Assembly (NCBI RefSeq): GCF_042683405.1
Contig: NZ_JBHUJS010000003.1
Span: 744,001 to 808,000 of the forward strand
Length of the DNA stretch: 64,000 bases
Origin: Telluria sp042683405
GTDB taxonomy: Bacteria; Pseudomonadota; Gammaproteobacteria; Burkholderiales; Burkholderiaceae_D
Reading direction: 5' to 3'
Every line of letters starts with the position of its first letter. Position 1 is the first letter of the stretch. Made by a program: the position numbers and the translations under genes. Shown piece by piece: positions 17,652-26,969 of the stretch. The notes beneath the pieces are model-generated. The model did not search any database. It was not told the origin of the DNA and saw nothing but the letters and a program-made list of their open reading frames with translations.

Positions 17652-19693
17652 ACCGTCAATTCAACTTCACCCGCAAGCTGACCCGCTTCTATTTCTGGTT
17701 CACCGTCAGCTTCGGCGCCTTCCTGGTGTCGCTCGCCTTGCTGGAACAGGAAGGCATGCCGCGTCTGTGGCTGGGCTATGTGTTCATGGGCGCGACGATC
17801 TTCCTGTACGCGACGATCGGCCTGATCAGCCGCACGTCCAAGGTTGCCGAATACTACGTCGCGGGCCGGCGCGTGCCCGGCTTCTTCAACGGCATGGCGA
17901 CGGCGGCCGACTGGATCTCGGCGGCCAGCTTCATCAGCCTGGCCGGCGGCCTGTACCTGCACGGCTTCGACGCGCTCGCCTACATCCTCGGCTGGACCGG
18001 CGGCTACGTGCTGGTCGCGCTGCTGATCGCGCCGTTCCTGCGCCGTTCGGCCCAGTACACCATCCCCGACTTCCTGGCCGTGCGCTATGGCGACGCGAAC
18101 GGGCGCGGCACGCCGGTGCGCATCGTCGCCGTGCTGGCCACCGTGGCCGTCTCGTTCACCTACGTGGTGGCGCAGATCTATGCGGTAGGCCTGATCGCCT
18201 CGCGTTTCACGGGCGTGGACTTCTCGGTCGGGATCTTCCTCGGCCTGGCCAGCATCCTGGTGTGCTCCTTCCTCGGCGGGATGCGCGGCATCACCTGGAC
18301 CCAGGTGGCCCAGTACATCATCATCGTGATCGCATTCCTGGCCCCGACCATGTGGCTGTCCTCCAAGCTGGCGGGCAACCCGGTGCCGCAGCTCGCCTAT
18401 GGTTCGGTGATGCCGCAACTGACCGAGCGCGAAGCGCAGTTGCGCACCGATCCGAAAGAGGAGCAGGTGCGTGCGCTGTACCGCGAGCGCGCCGGCGCCT
18501 ACCGCGCGCAGGTGGCGGCGCTGCCCGGATCGTGGGAGGAAGGACGCCGCCGCGTGCAGCGCCATCTCGACGAACTCAAGCTGCGCGACGCCTCGCTGGC
18601 CGAGATCCGCGCCGCCCAGCGCCAGCTGATGAACTATCCGCGCAGCGCGGACGAGGCGCGGCGGGCCTGGAGCGCGCAGGCGGAGTCGAACTTCGCGCGC
18701 TCGCTGCCGCCCAAGCCGCACGCCCAGCCCTTCCCCGGCGCGACGGCGCAGGAATCGGACGGCAAGCGCAATAACTTCCTCGCCCTGATCCTGTGCCTGA
18801 TGCTGGGCACTGCCGCGCTGCCGCACATCCTGATGCGTTCCTACACCACGCCATCGGTGCAGGAGACGCGCAATTCGGTGTTCTGGACCTTGTTCTTCGT
18901 GCTCCTGATCTACCTGGCCGTGCCCGCGCTGGCGGTGCTGGTCAAGTACGACCTGTACACCAACCTCGTGGGCACCAGCTTCGACCACCTGCCCGGCTGG
19001 GTGACCTACTGGGCCAACGTCGACCGCACCAATCCCCTGATCAGCATCAGCGACATCAACCTGGACGGGGTCGTGCAGCTGGCCGAGATCGCGATGGACG
19101 GCGACATGCTGGTGCTGGCCACGCCGGAGATCGCCGGGCTGCCCTATGTGATCTCCGGACTGGTTGCCGCAGGCGGACTGGCAGCCGCGCTGTCCACGGC
19201 CGACGGGCTGCTGCTGGCGATATCCAACGCGCTGTCGCACGACGTCTACTACAAGATGCTCGACCCGCACGCCTCCACCCAGAAGCGGGTGACGATCTCC
19301 AAGCTGCTCCTGCTGGCGGTCGCGTTCATCGCGGCGTATGCGGCATCGCAAAAGCCGGCCGACATCCTGTCGCTGGTGGGCGCCGCGTTCTCGCTGGCCG
19401 CGTCGACGCTGTTCCCGGCGCTGGTGCTGGGCGTGTTCTGGCAGCGCGCCAACCAGGCCGGCGCGGTAGCCGGGATGGCGGGCGGCTTCGGCGTGTGCGT
19501 GTTCTACATGCTCAGCACCATGCCTCAGGTGGGCGGGTCGGCCGCCAACCAGTGGTTCGGCATCGCGCCGATCTCGGCCGGCGTGTTCGGTGTGCCGGCC
19601 GGGATGGCGCTGCTGGCCATCGTCAGCCTGCTGACCGCGCCCCCGGGCCGCGCCGGGCGCGGCATCGTCGATCATTTGCGCTCACCGGACTGA
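17648..19693 (+). CDS. Sodium:solute symporter, VC_2705 subfamily
   Basis: 681 residues from GTG 17648 (VNRQFNFTRKLTRFYFWFTVSFG). Sodium-solute symporter fold with about 13 membrane helices: YYVAGRRVPGFFNGMATAADWISAASFISLAGG is typical. A long hydrophilic charged insertion of about 110 residues (roughly 255-365) between helices marks the VC_2705 group, which includes acetate/pyruvate-type monocarboxylate carriers; the substrate here is unproven. Last gene of a four-gene coupled unit with the two-component system and DUF4212. Confidence 0.93.
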   Translation: MNRQFNFTRKLTRFYFWFTVSFGAFLVSLALLEQEGMPRLWLGYVFMGATIFLYATIGLISRTSKVAEYYVAGRRVPGFFNGMATAADWISAASFISLAGGLYLHGFDALAYILGWTGGYVLVALLIAPFLRRSAQYTIPDFLAVRYGDANGRGTPVRIVAVLATVAVSFTYVVAQIYAVGLIASRFTGVDFSVGIFLGLASILVCSFLGGMRGITWTQVAQYIIIVIAFLAPTMWLSSKLAGNPVPQLAYGSVMPQLTEREAQLRTDPKEEQVRALYRERAGAYRAQVAALPGSWEEGRRRVQRHLDELKLRDASLAEIRAAQRQLMNYPRSADEARRAWSAQAESNFARSLPPKPHAQPFPGATAQESDGKRNNFLALILCLMLGTAALPHILMRSYTTPSVQETRNSVFWTLFFVLLIYLAVPALAVLVKYDLYTNLVGTSFDHLPGWVTYWANVDRTNPLISISDINLDGVVQLAEIAMDGDMLVLATPEIAGLPYVISGLVAAGGLAAALSTADGLLLAISNALSHDVYYKMLDPHASTQKRVTISKLLLLAVAFIAAYAASQKPADILSLVGAAFSLAASTLFPALVLGVFWQRANQAGAVAGMAGGFGVCVFYMLSTMPQVGGSAANQWFGIAPISAGVFGVPAGMALLAIVSLLTAPPGRAGRGIVDHLRSPD

Positions 19694-19917
19694 AGGCGCG
19701 CCTGAACCTGAGTTCCAGCAAAACGCGGCGGCCGGATGCGGCTTATATTGGTCAGCCCGACATCACTGGAGCTGGCGACATGATTGATCCTGTGTACCGC
19801 GTTGTCCGCACACTGAAAGCACGCCGGCGGCCTGCGTCGCCGCCGGGAGAGCCGCCGGGCGCCCGGCGCATGTACAGACAGGCATGTTGGCCGATAACGA
19901 CAGTTAAAGACAAACGG

Positions 19918-19945
19918 TTACAAGCCATTACTGGTTGTGTATATT
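19918..19945 (+). promoter_or_regulatory. Candidate sigma-70 promoter for the S9 peptidase
   Basis: TTACAA (19918-19923), a 16-base spacer, and TATATT (19940-19945), 29 bases before the start codon. Moderate match to consensus. Confidence 0.45.
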
Positions 19946-19973
19946 ACGCGGCTCATCTTCAACGGAGCTCGTA

Positions 19974-21959
19974 ATGGCATCACCGCTGCGCAAATTCTTC
20001 ATCGCCCTGGCGCTGTTCGCGCTGGCCCTGCAGGTGCAGGCCGGTCCGCGGCCGCCGCTGGAGGACTTCTTCGCCAAGCCGGCGTTCACCGGAGCGGCGC
20101 TGTCGCCGTCGGGTAAATACCTGGCCGTGCGCTTTGGCGCAAACGGCTCGCGCCAGCGCCTTGCCGTGATCGACCTGTCGACCCGCTCGGCCCAGCAGGT
20201 TGCAGCGTTCGACGACTCGGACGTGGGCGACTTCCAGTGGATCAACGACGAGCGCCTGGTGTTCAATAGCGACGACCGCCACATCGGCATCGCCAACCAG
20301 CGCCTTGGGCCCGGCCTGTTCGCGGTCAACCGCGACGGCAAGAACTTCCGCCAGCTGATCGCGATTACCTTCGCCTCCGCCGGCCTGGACAAGCTGTACA
20401 ACGTCGAGCTGCAACCGTATAACTCCCACCTCCTGCACGTCAACGCCAAGAAGGATTCGAATTCGGTCTGGATCGCGCGTCGCAATTACCGCGGCGAGGT
20501 GGATTCGACCGAAGTCCTCAAGCTCAATACCCTGACCGGCCACGCTTCCCTGGTCAAGCGTCCGGCGCGCCACGGCGCGTGGATGTTCGACCAGGACGGC
20601 GAACCGCGCCTGGTGCTGGAGCAGGTCGAGAACATGCAGGTCCTGCACTACCGCGACCCGGCGATGGACAATGAATGGCGCAAGCTCGTGTCCTTCGATG
20701 CCTACAAGGGCAAGAAGATGCTCAACCCTGTCGGTTTCGGCCCCGACGGTGCGCTGTACGTGTCGGCGGTCGGCGATGGCGACAAGCAGGCGCTGTACAA
20801 GTTCGACGTGAAGACGGCGGAATTGGCGCCCGAGCCGCTGCTGAACCTGAAGGACTTCGATTTCCGCGGCAGCCTGGTGGTGCGCGACAAGGTGATGGGC
20901 ATCCACTACGCGGCCGACGCGCCATCCACCTTCTGGTTCGACCCGAAGATGAAGCAGGTGCAGGAAAAGATCGATGCGCTGCTGCCGTCCACCGTCAACA
21001 TGCTGTCGATCGCGCAGCGCCCGGAAACGCCATGGGTGCTGGTGCTGTCGGAATCGGACCGCCAGCCGCTGGTCATCCGCGTCTACAACACCGAAACCGG
21101 CGCGCTCGACGTGATCGGCACCGCGTTCCCGAAGATCGACCCGCGCGCGATGGGCCGCACCCAGTTCGTCAAGTACAAGGCGCGTGACGGCATGGAGATC
21201 CCGGGCTGGCTGACCATCCCGGCCGGCACCGACGGCAAGAACCTGCCGATGGTGGTGCTGGTGCACGGCGGCCCATGGGTCAGCGGCCGCACCTGGGACT
21301 GGAATCCGGAAGTGCAGTTCCTGGCCTCGCGCGGCTACGCGGTGCTGGAGCCCGATTTCCGCGGCACGCTGGGCTACGGCAGCAAGCATTACCAGTCGAG
21401 CTTCAAGCAGTGGGGCCTGAAGATGCAGGACGACGTGGCCGACGGCACCCGCTGGGCGATCGCCAAGGGCGTGGCCGATCCGCAGCGCATCTGCATCATG
21501 GGCGGCAGCTACGGCGGCTACGCGACCCTGATGGGCCTCGTGAACGACCCGGACCTGTACAAGTGCGGCATCAACATGGTCGGCGTCACCGACATCAACC
21601 TGATGTACAACGGCCACTGGAGCGCATCGTCGGACATGTCGTCGGAGTGGAAGAAGTACGGCATGCCAGAGATGATCGGCGACCAGGTCAAGGACGCGGC
21701 GCAGCTGAAGGCCACCTCCCCGATCGAGCAGGCTGCGCGCATCAAGGCGCCGCTGCTGCTGGCCTACGGCGGCGCGGACGAACGCGTGCCCATCTACCAC
21801 GGCCGCAAGTTCCACGATGCCGTCATCCAGACCAACAAGGATGTCGAATGGGTCGTGTACGAAGACGAGGGCCATGGCTTCCGCGTGGAGAAGAACTCCC
21901 TGGACTTCTACAACCGCGTCGAGAAGTTCCTGGACCGGAACATCGGCCAGAAGAAGTAA
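19974..21959 (+). CDS. Secreted S9-family prolyl oligopeptidase-like peptidase
   Basis: 661 residues from ATG 19974, supported by a GGAG ribosome site. Sec signal peptide MASPLRKFFIALALFALALQ cut after Ala-Gly. A beta-propeller-like half (about 25-400) is followed by the alpha/beta-hydrolase catalytic half. Catalytic triad Ser512 (GGSYGGYA), Asp602 (GGADERVP), His634 (EGHGF). Related to S9C acylaminoacyl/dipeptidyl peptidases; probably periplasmic, cutting peptides for nutrition or turnover. Monocistronic: own promoter upstream, strong terminator just downstream. Confidence 0.95.
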   Translation: MASPLRKFFIALALFALALQVQAGPRPPLEDFFAKPAFTGAALSPSGKYLAVRFGANGSRQRLAVIDLSTRSAQQVAAFDDSDVGDFQWINDERLVFNSDDRHIGIANQRLGPGLFAVNRDGKNFRQLIAITFASAGLDKLYNVELQPYNSHLLHVNAKKDSNSVWIARRNYRGEVDSTEVLKLNTLTGHASLVKRPARHGAWMFDQDGEPRLVLEQVENMQVLHYRDPAMDNEWRKLVSFDAYKGKKMLNPVGFGPDGALYVSAVGDGDKQALYKFDVKTAELAPEPLLNLKDFDFRGSLVVRDKVMGIHYAADAPSTFWFDPKMKQVQEKIDALLPSTVNMLSIAQRPETPWVLVLSESDRQPLVIRVYNTETGALDVIGTAFPKIDPRAMGRTQFVKYKARDGMEIPGWLTIPAGTDGKNLPMVVLVHGGPWVSGRTWDWNPEVQFLASRGYAVLEPDFRGTLGYGSKHYQSSFKQWGLKMQDDVADGTRWAIAKGVADPQRICIMGGSYGGYATLMGLVNDPDLYKCGINMVGVTDINLMYNGHWSASSDMSSEWKKYGMPEMIGDQVKDAAQLKATSPIEQAARIKAPLLLAYGGADERVPIYHGRKFHDAVIQTNKDVEWVVYEDEGHGFRVEKNSLDFYNRVEKFLDRNIGQKK

Positions 21960-21978
21960 GCCCAACCCGGTGTACACT

Positions 21979-22007
21979 AAAAAGCCGCGCTACCTGCGCG
22001 GCTTTTT
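21979..22007 (+). terminator. Rho-independent terminator after the S9 peptidase
   Basis: A 12-bp stem (AAAAAGCCGCGC / GCGCGGCTTTTT) with a 5-base loop, 20 bases after the stop. It is symmetrical enough to act on both strands. Confidence 0.93.
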
Positions 22008-22025
22008 CACATGGGGAGGTAACGC

Positions 22026-23240
22026 ATGGGTTCGGGGAAAATACTGGTAGCGCAAGGCGGCGGTCCGACCGCGGTGATCAACCAGTCGCTGGTCGGCGTG
22101 GCGCTCGAGGCGCGGCGCTTCCGCGAAGTGACGCGGGTGTACGGCGCGATGCACGGCGTGCGCGGCATCGTCAACGAAGACTTCATCGACCTCACGCAGG
22201 AGACCAGCCACAACCTGGAACTGGTGGCCGGCACGCCGTCCTCCGCGCTGGGCTCGACGCGCGACAAGCCTGACCTCAAGTACTGCCACGAGATCTTCAA
22301 CGTGCTGCGCGCGCACGAGATCGAGCACTTCTTCTACATTGGCGGAAACGATTCCAGCGACACGGTGCGCATCGTCAGCGAAGAGGCGCGCAAGGCCAGC
22401 TATCCGCTGCGCTGCATCCATATCCCCAAGACCATCGACAACGACCTGGTGGGCAACGACCACACGCCGGGCTTTCCTTCGGCCGCGCGCTTCGTCGCGC
22501 AGGCGTTCGCAGGAGCGAACCTCGACAATGCCTCGCTGCCTGGCGTGTATGTCGGCGTCGTCATGGGCCGCCACGCGGGCTTCCTGACCGCCGCCTCCGC
22601 GCTGGGCAAGAAGTTCCCGGACGACGGGCCGCACCTGATCTACATGCCGGAGCGCGTCTTCGAAATCGAGCGCTTCCTGCGCGACGTGAAATCCACCTAC
22701 GAGAAGTTCGGGCGCTGCGTGATCGCGGTGTCGGAAGGCATCCATGACGCTTCCGGCGCACCGATCGCCACCCTGCTGGCAAAGGAGATCGAGCGGGACG
22801 ACCACGGCAACGTGCAGCTGTCGGGCACCGGCGCGCTGGCAGACCTGCTGTGCGAAGAGATCAAATCGAAGCTGGGCATCAAGCGCGTGCGGGGCGACAC
22901 CTTCGGCTACCTGCAGCGCTCCTTCATCGGCTGCGTGTCGGACGTGGACCAGCGCGAGGCGCGCGAGGTCGGCGAGAAGGCGGTGCAGTTCGCCATGTGG
23001 GGAGACCGCGACGGCTCGGTGGCGATCCGGCGCACCGGCTTCTATTCGGTGGACTACGAACTGCTGCCACTGGAGGCAGTGGCCGGCAAGACGCGCACCA
23101 TGGAGGACGAGTTCATCAGCGAAAGCGGGACCGATGTGACCGACGCGTTCCGGATGTACCTGCGTCCCCTGCTCGGCTCCGGCATGCCGGACGCCTTCCG
23201 CCTGCGTCCCAACCCCGTCGCCAAGGTCCTCAAGCGCTAG
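22026..23240 (+). CDS. pfp: Phosphofructokinase, pyrophosphate-dependent type
   Basis: 404 residues, preceded by GGGGAGGT. PfkA-superfamily fold: GGGPTAVINQSL at 11-22, GGNDSSDT at 106-113, PKTIDND at 134-140, VMGRHAGFLT. At the two positions that separate donors, E. coli ATP-PFK has Gly104 and Gly124; this protein has Asp109 and Lys135, the residues known to favour pyrophosphate over ATP. The Mg-binding Asp of GGDGS is Asn108 here. So it most likely makes fructose 1,6-bisphosphate reversibly using PPi. Stands alone between a terminator and a repeat element. Confidence 0.88.
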   Translation: MGSGKILVAQGGGPTAVINQSLVGVALEARRFREVTRVYGAMHGVRGIVNEDFIDLTQETSHNLELVAGTPSSALGSTRDKPDLKYCHEIFNVLRAHEIEHFFYIGGNDSSDTVRIVSEEARKASYPLRCIHIPKTIDNDLVGNDHTPGFPSAARFVAQAFAGANLDNASLPGVYVGVVMGRHAGFLTAASALGKKFPDDGPHLIYMPERVFEIERFLRDVKSTYEKFGRCVIAVSEGIHDASGAPIATLLAKEIERDDHGNVQLSGTGALADLLCEEIKSKLGIKRVRGDTFGYLQRSFIGCVSDVDQREAREVGEKAVQFAMWGDRDGSVAIRRTGFYSVDYELLPLEAVAGKTRTMEDEFISESGTDVTDAFRMYLRPLLGSGMPDAFRLRPNPVAKVLKR

Positions 23241-23243
23241 AAA

Positions 23244-23335
23244 AGAAAGGGGTCTGACCCTACGGGTCTGACCCCAGCTTTTTGCTGCGGACCGAGGCAG
23301 CGCAAATTAAAAAGCTGGGGACGGTCCCCTTCCTT
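23244..23335. repeat. Compound palindromic element (GGGGTCTGACCCC / GGGGACGGTCCCC family)
   Basis: Three nested inverted repeats occupy the whole gap between pfp and purM. GGGGTCTGACCC faces GGGTCTGACCCC (about 23249-23275); CCCCAGCTTTTT faces AAAAAGCTGGGG around a GCTGC/GCAGC inner stem (about 23272-23320); then comes the palindrome GGGGACGGTCCCC. It separates convergent genes and could terminate both. Shorter relatives occur at 10310, 13436, 30609, 48672 and 55108. Confidence 0.8.
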
Positions 23336-23337
23336 GA

Positions 23338-24381
23338 TCAGCGGACGATGGTCTGGTGCTCGCCTTCGGCGCGCTCGCGGATCACGCCGATGCGGTACAC
23401 GGTCTCGCCGGCCGCCTGCAGCTGTGCGAACGCCGCGTCTGCATTCTCTTTCGAGACGATGACGGTCATGCCGATGCCGCAGTTGAACACGCGGTGCATC
23501 TCGGCGTCGGCCACGCCGCCGTGCTGCTGCAGCCACTGGAACAGCGGCGGCATCGTCCACGACTGGCCATCCAGTTCGCAGGTCAGGTGGTCCTGCAGCA
23601 CGCGCGGGATGTTCTCGACCAGGCCGCCACCGGTGATGTGGACCATGCCCTTCACTTCCATCGATTCCATCAGCGCCAGCAGCGGCTTGACGTAGATGCG
23701 GGTCGGCTCCATCAGCACGTCGGCCAGCTTGCGGCCATGGAAGTCGGCTTCCAGGTCAGGCTTGGCCACTTCGATGATCTTGCGGACCAGCGAGTAGCCG
23801 TTCGAGTGCGCGCCCGACGAGGCCAGGCCCAGCACCACGTCGCCCGGCACGATCTTGGTGCCGTCGATGATCTTCGACTTCTCGACCGCGCCGACCGCGA
23901 AGCCGGCCAGGTCGTATTCGCCTTCCGGGTACATGCTCGGCATCTCGGCGGTTTCGCCGCCGATCAGCGCGCAGCCGGCCTGCTCGCAGCCTTTGGCGAT
24001 GCCCGAGACCACCTGGGTGGCGGTCGCCACGTTCAGTTTGCCGCAGGCGAAGTAGTCGAGGAAGAACAGCGGCTCGGCGCCCTGCACGAGGATGTCGTTG
24101 ACGCTCATGGCGACCAGGTCGATGCCGACCGTGTCGTGGCGGTTCAGTTCGAACGCGAGCTTGAGCTTGGTGCCGACGCCGTCGGTGCCAGATACCAGCA
24201 CGGGCTCCTTGTACTTCTTGCTGATCTCGAACAGCGCGCCGAAGCCGCCAATGCCACCCATGACGCCTTCGCGCATGGTGCGCTTGGCCATCGGTTTGAT
24301 CGCTTCGACCAGGGCGTCGCCCGCATCGATATCGACGCCGGCATCTCGGTATGACAGGGACACATTAGAAGGTTGGTTCAT
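23338..24381 (-). CDS. purM: Phosphoribosylformylglycinamidine cyclo-ligase
   Basis: 347 residues from ATG 24381 (MNQPSNVSLSYRDAGVDIDAG). Fifth step of purine synthesis: FGAM + ATP to AIR. The AIRS motifs are all present: LVSGTDGVGTKLKLAF, DLVAMSVNDILVQGAEPLFFLDYFACG, GGETAEMP, and the C-terminal domain from about 170. An in-frame extension to 24459 has no family support. Divergent from the AI-2E gene, an arrangement common in betaproteobacteria. Confidence 0.97.
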   Translation of the reverse strand: MNQPSNVSLSYRDAGVDIDAGDALVEAIKPMAKRTMREGVMGGIGGFGALFEISKKYKEPVLVSGTDGVGTKLKLAFELNRHDTVGIDLVAMSVNDILVQGAEPLFFLDYFACGKLNVATATQVVSGIAKGCEQAGCALIGGETAEMPSMYPEGEYDLAGFAVGAVEKSKIIDGTKIVPGDVVLGLASSGAHSNGYSLVRKIIEVAKPDLEADFHGRKLADVLMEPTRIYVKPLLALMESMEVKGMVHITGGGLVENIPRVLQDHLTCELDGQSWTMPPLFQWLQQHGGVADAEMHRVFNCGIGMTVIVSKENADAAFAQLQAAGETVYRIGVIRERAEGEHQTIVR

Positions 24382-24516
24382 GGTGTTTTTGGCAGCAGAG
24401 GCGGTAGAATAGAAGAAAGTGGGCCGAAAACAGGGCAGAAAACACCCATTTCTGGTCAATCCGCTATTTTATCAAACTGGCCGCGCGCGCCCCGATTAAC
24501 GTACACACTACCCTCG

Positions 24517-25599
24517 ATGCCATTCCTCCTGACGCCGGAACAGAAGCAAACCGCTTTTTGGCTGGCCATCTGGCTTGGTGTCGTACTGCTGCTGGTGGCC
24601 CTCGGCCCCGTCCTCACACCTTTCCTTGCTGCCGCCATCCTCGCCTATACGCTGGAAGGCGCGGTCGATTACCTCGAAGGCCGCCGCATCGTCCGCTGGC
24701 GCATTCCTCGCACTTTCGCCGTGGTCATCGTCATCTCGCTGTTCATTGGGATGGTCGCCGCGCTGGTACTGATCGTGGTGCCGGTGCTGCAAAAAGAGAT
24801 CCCGCTGCTGCAGGCGCAGATCCCCGCCTTCTTCCAGTGGCTGGACCAGACCCTGACGCCGCGCCTGCAGTCGATGGGCGTGGACCTGCGACTCGATTCG
24901 AGCGGCCTGCGCGACATGGTGGCGGCCCGCATGGCCACCGACGGCGACGCGATCTGGAGCACCCTGCTCGCCTCCGCGCGCATCGGCGGCTCTGCCGTGC
25001 TGGCGATCCTGGCGCAGATGCTGCTGATCCCCGTGGTGCTGTTCTACCTGCTGCTGGAATGGCACCAGCTGCTGGCCCGCATCGAGCTGGCGATCCCGCG
25101 CCGCTGGGCAGAGCGCACGGTCGAACTGGCTAAGGAAGCGGACGGCCTGCTGGCGCAGTACCTGCGCGGCCAGATCCTGGTCATGCTGGTGCTGGCGGCC
25201 TACTATTCGGCGGCGCTGGCGATCGCCGGCCTGGATGTGGCGCTGCCGGTAGGTATCCTGACCGGCCTGCTGGTATTCATCCCCTACCTCGGCTTCGGCC
25301 TCGGCCTGGCGCTGGCCCTGATCGCGGCGGTGCTGCAGTTCCAGGGCTGGGAAGGGCTGGCCATCGTGGGCGCGATCTACGGCTTCGGCCAGGTGCTGGA
25401 GAGCTTCGTGCTGACGCCGCGCATGGTGGGCGAGCGCATCGGCCTGCATCCGCTGGCCGTGATCTTCGCGCTGCTGGCGTTCGGAGAGCTGTTCGGCTTC
25501 GCCGGCGTGCTGCTCGCCCTGCCAGCGTCGGCCGTGCTGATGGTGGCTTTCCGCCACCTTGCCGCCCACTACCTGCGCAGCAGCTTTTATAATGCGTGA
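24517..25599 (+). CDS. AI-2E family transporter
   Basis: 360 residues from ATG 24517 (MPFLLTPEQKQTAFWLAI). About seven or eight membrane helices, with a large soluble loop (roughly 90-190) and the C-terminal PLAVIFALLAFGELFGFAGVLLALP block of the family. Substrates of this family vary (AI-2, Na+/H+) and cannot be read from sequence. First gene of a long plus-strand run ending at DUF486. Confidence 0.93.
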   Translation: MPFLLTPEQKQTAFWLAIWLGVVLLLVALGPVLTPFLAAAILAYTLEGAVDYLEGRRIVRWRIPRTFAVVIVISLFIGMVAALVLIVVPVLQKEIPLLQAQIPAFFQWLDQTLTPRLQSMGVDLRLDSSGLRDMVAARMATDGDAIWSTLLASARIGGSAVLAILAQMLLIPVVLFYLLLEWHQLLARIELAIPRRWAERTVELAKEADGLLAQYLRGQILVMLVLAAYYSAALAIAGLDVALPVGILTGLLVFIPYLGFGLGLALALIAAVLQFQGWEGLAIVGAIYGFGQVLESFVLTPRMVGERIGLHPLAVIFALLAFGELFGFAGVLLALPASAVLMVAFRHLAAHYLRSSFYNA

Positions 25600-25627
25600 T
25601 GCAGACGATTTTTTGTACGGCCAACCG

Positions 25628-26302
25628 ATGAAACAACTGGTGCTCGACCTTGGCGCGGAACCCGCGCAGAGCCTTGAAACCTTCGAGGTTGGACAGAATG
25701 CCGAATTGACGCACGTGATGCACCAGTTCGCGGAACGCGCATCGCGCGAACACTTCGCCTACCTGTGGGGCGAGGCCGCGGCCGGCAAGACCCACCTGCT
25801 GCACGGCCTGGCCGCGACCGGGCACGCGCGCTACCTCACCCCGGAGTCATCGGCCGAGGACTTCACCTTCGACCCGTCCGTCACCCTGTACCTGGTGGAC
25901 GACTGTCACCGGCTCTCGCCCGAGCGCCAGATCGATGCCTTCGCCCTGTTCAACCAGGTGCGCGAGCACGGCGCCTACATGGTGAGCACGGGGCCGGTGC
26001 CGCCGGCCGTGCTGCCGGTGCGCGAGGACCTGCGCACGCGCATGGGCTGGGGCCTGGTGTACCAGATCCACGGTCTCTCCGACGAAGAGAAGATCGCCGC
26101 CCTCACCCATGCGGCCGAGGCACGCGGTTTGACGCTGTCGGCCAGCGTGTTACCCTACCTGCTGTCGCACTTCCAGCGCGACATGCGGTCGCTCTCGACC
26201 ATGCTCGACGCGCTGGACCAGTATTCCCTCGAAACCCAGCGTCCGGTGACCCTGCCGCTGCTGCGCGACCTGTTGCTCAAGACGGACCCCAAGAATGACT
26301 AA
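25628..26302 (+). CDS. hda: DnaA regulatory inactivator Hda
   Basis: 224 residues from ATG 25628. The N-terminal KQLVLDL is a beta-clamp-binding motif, which fixes this start; an in-frame ATG at 25592 would bury it. AAA+ domain with the Walker A-like GEAAAGKTHLL at 48-58 and Walker B LYLVDDCHRL. With the clamp it stimulates DnaA-ATP hydrolysis and resets initiation (family knowledge). It overlaps the HAD gene by 8 bases. Confidence 0.94.
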   Translation: MKQLVLDLGAEPAQSLETFEVGQNAELTHVMHQFAERASREHFAYLWGEAAAGKTHLLHGLAATGHARYLTPESSAEDFTFDPSVTLYLVDDCHRLSPERQIDAFALFNQVREHGAYMVSTGPVPPAVLPVREDLRTRMGWGLVYQIHGLSDEEKIAALTHAAEARGLTLSASVLPYLLSHFQRDMRSLSTMLDALDQYSLETQRPVTLPLLRDLLLKTDPKND

Positions 26303-26969
26303 GCTGGCGATTTTCGACCTCGACCACACCCTGCTGCCGATCGATTCGGATTACGAATGGGGCCAGTTCCTGGTGCGCACGGGCGCGGTCGATCCGGTCG
26401 AGTTCAAGCGCCGCAACGACGATTTCTTCGAGCAGTACAAGGCCGGCACGCTCGACCCGGTCGAATACCTGGAGTTCGCGCTCGGCACGCTGGCGCGCTA
26501 CCCGCGCACGCAATTGGCCGCGATGCAGGAACAGTTCATGGCCGAAGTGATCCGGCCCGCGATCCGCGATTGCGCGCGCGACCTCGTGCGCAAGCACCAG
26601 GAGGCGGGCGACCTGGTCTGCATCATCACCGCCACCAACCGCTTTGTCACCGAACCGATCGCCCGCGAGTTCGGCGTCGAACACCTGCTGGCGGCCGAGC
26701 CGGAGATCGACGAACAGGGCAACCTGACCGGGCGCCTGCTCGGACCGCACACCTCCGGCGCCGGCAAGGTCACGCACATGCACGCATGGCTGGAGCGTCT
26801 CGGCCACGAGTTCGGGCAGTTCGAAAGCACCCATTTCTACAGCGATTCGCACAACGATATCCCGTTGTTATCCGTCGTCAGCCACCCTGTCGCGACCAAC
26901 CCCAACGCGGCGCTCATGCGCCACGCACAGGCGCAGGGCTGGCCTTTACTTCATCTGTTCAATGATTAA
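26295..26969 (+). CDS. HAD-IB family phosphatase
   Basis: 224 residues. Motif I FDLDHTL (Asp8, Asp10), motif II TATN, and motif IV YSDSHNDIPLL make it a SerB-like subclass IB HAD hydrolase; the CicA/histidinol-phosphatase-like group is closest in style. The phosphorylated substrate is not known. Overlaps hda by 8 and pcnB by 8 bases, so the genes are translationally coupled. Confidence 0.93.
   Translation: MTKLAIFDLDHTLLPIDSDYEWGQFLVRTGAVDPVEFKRRNDDFFEQYKAGTLDPVEYLEFALGTLARYPRTQLAAMQEQFMAEVIRPAIRDCARDLVRKHQEAGDLVCIITATNRFVTEPIAREFGVEHLLAAEPEIDEQGNLTGRLLGPHTSGAGKVTHMHAWLERLGHEFGQFESTHFYSDSHNDIPLLSVVSHPVATNPNAALMRHAQAQGWPLLHLFND

Noticed and set aside
17597..19675. Very long antisense frame under the symporter gene (and similar ones under pgk, sucC, tolC, recQ)
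   Set aside because: GC-rich codon bias keeps antisense frames open; products are His/Arg/Gln-rich with no domains.
19780..19974. 64-codon frame (MIDPVYRVVRTLKARRR...) upstream of the S9 peptidase
   Set aside because: It has a GGAG-like site but overlaps the peptidase promoter and its ribosome site, and the composition is that of random GC-rich DNA. Not convincing.
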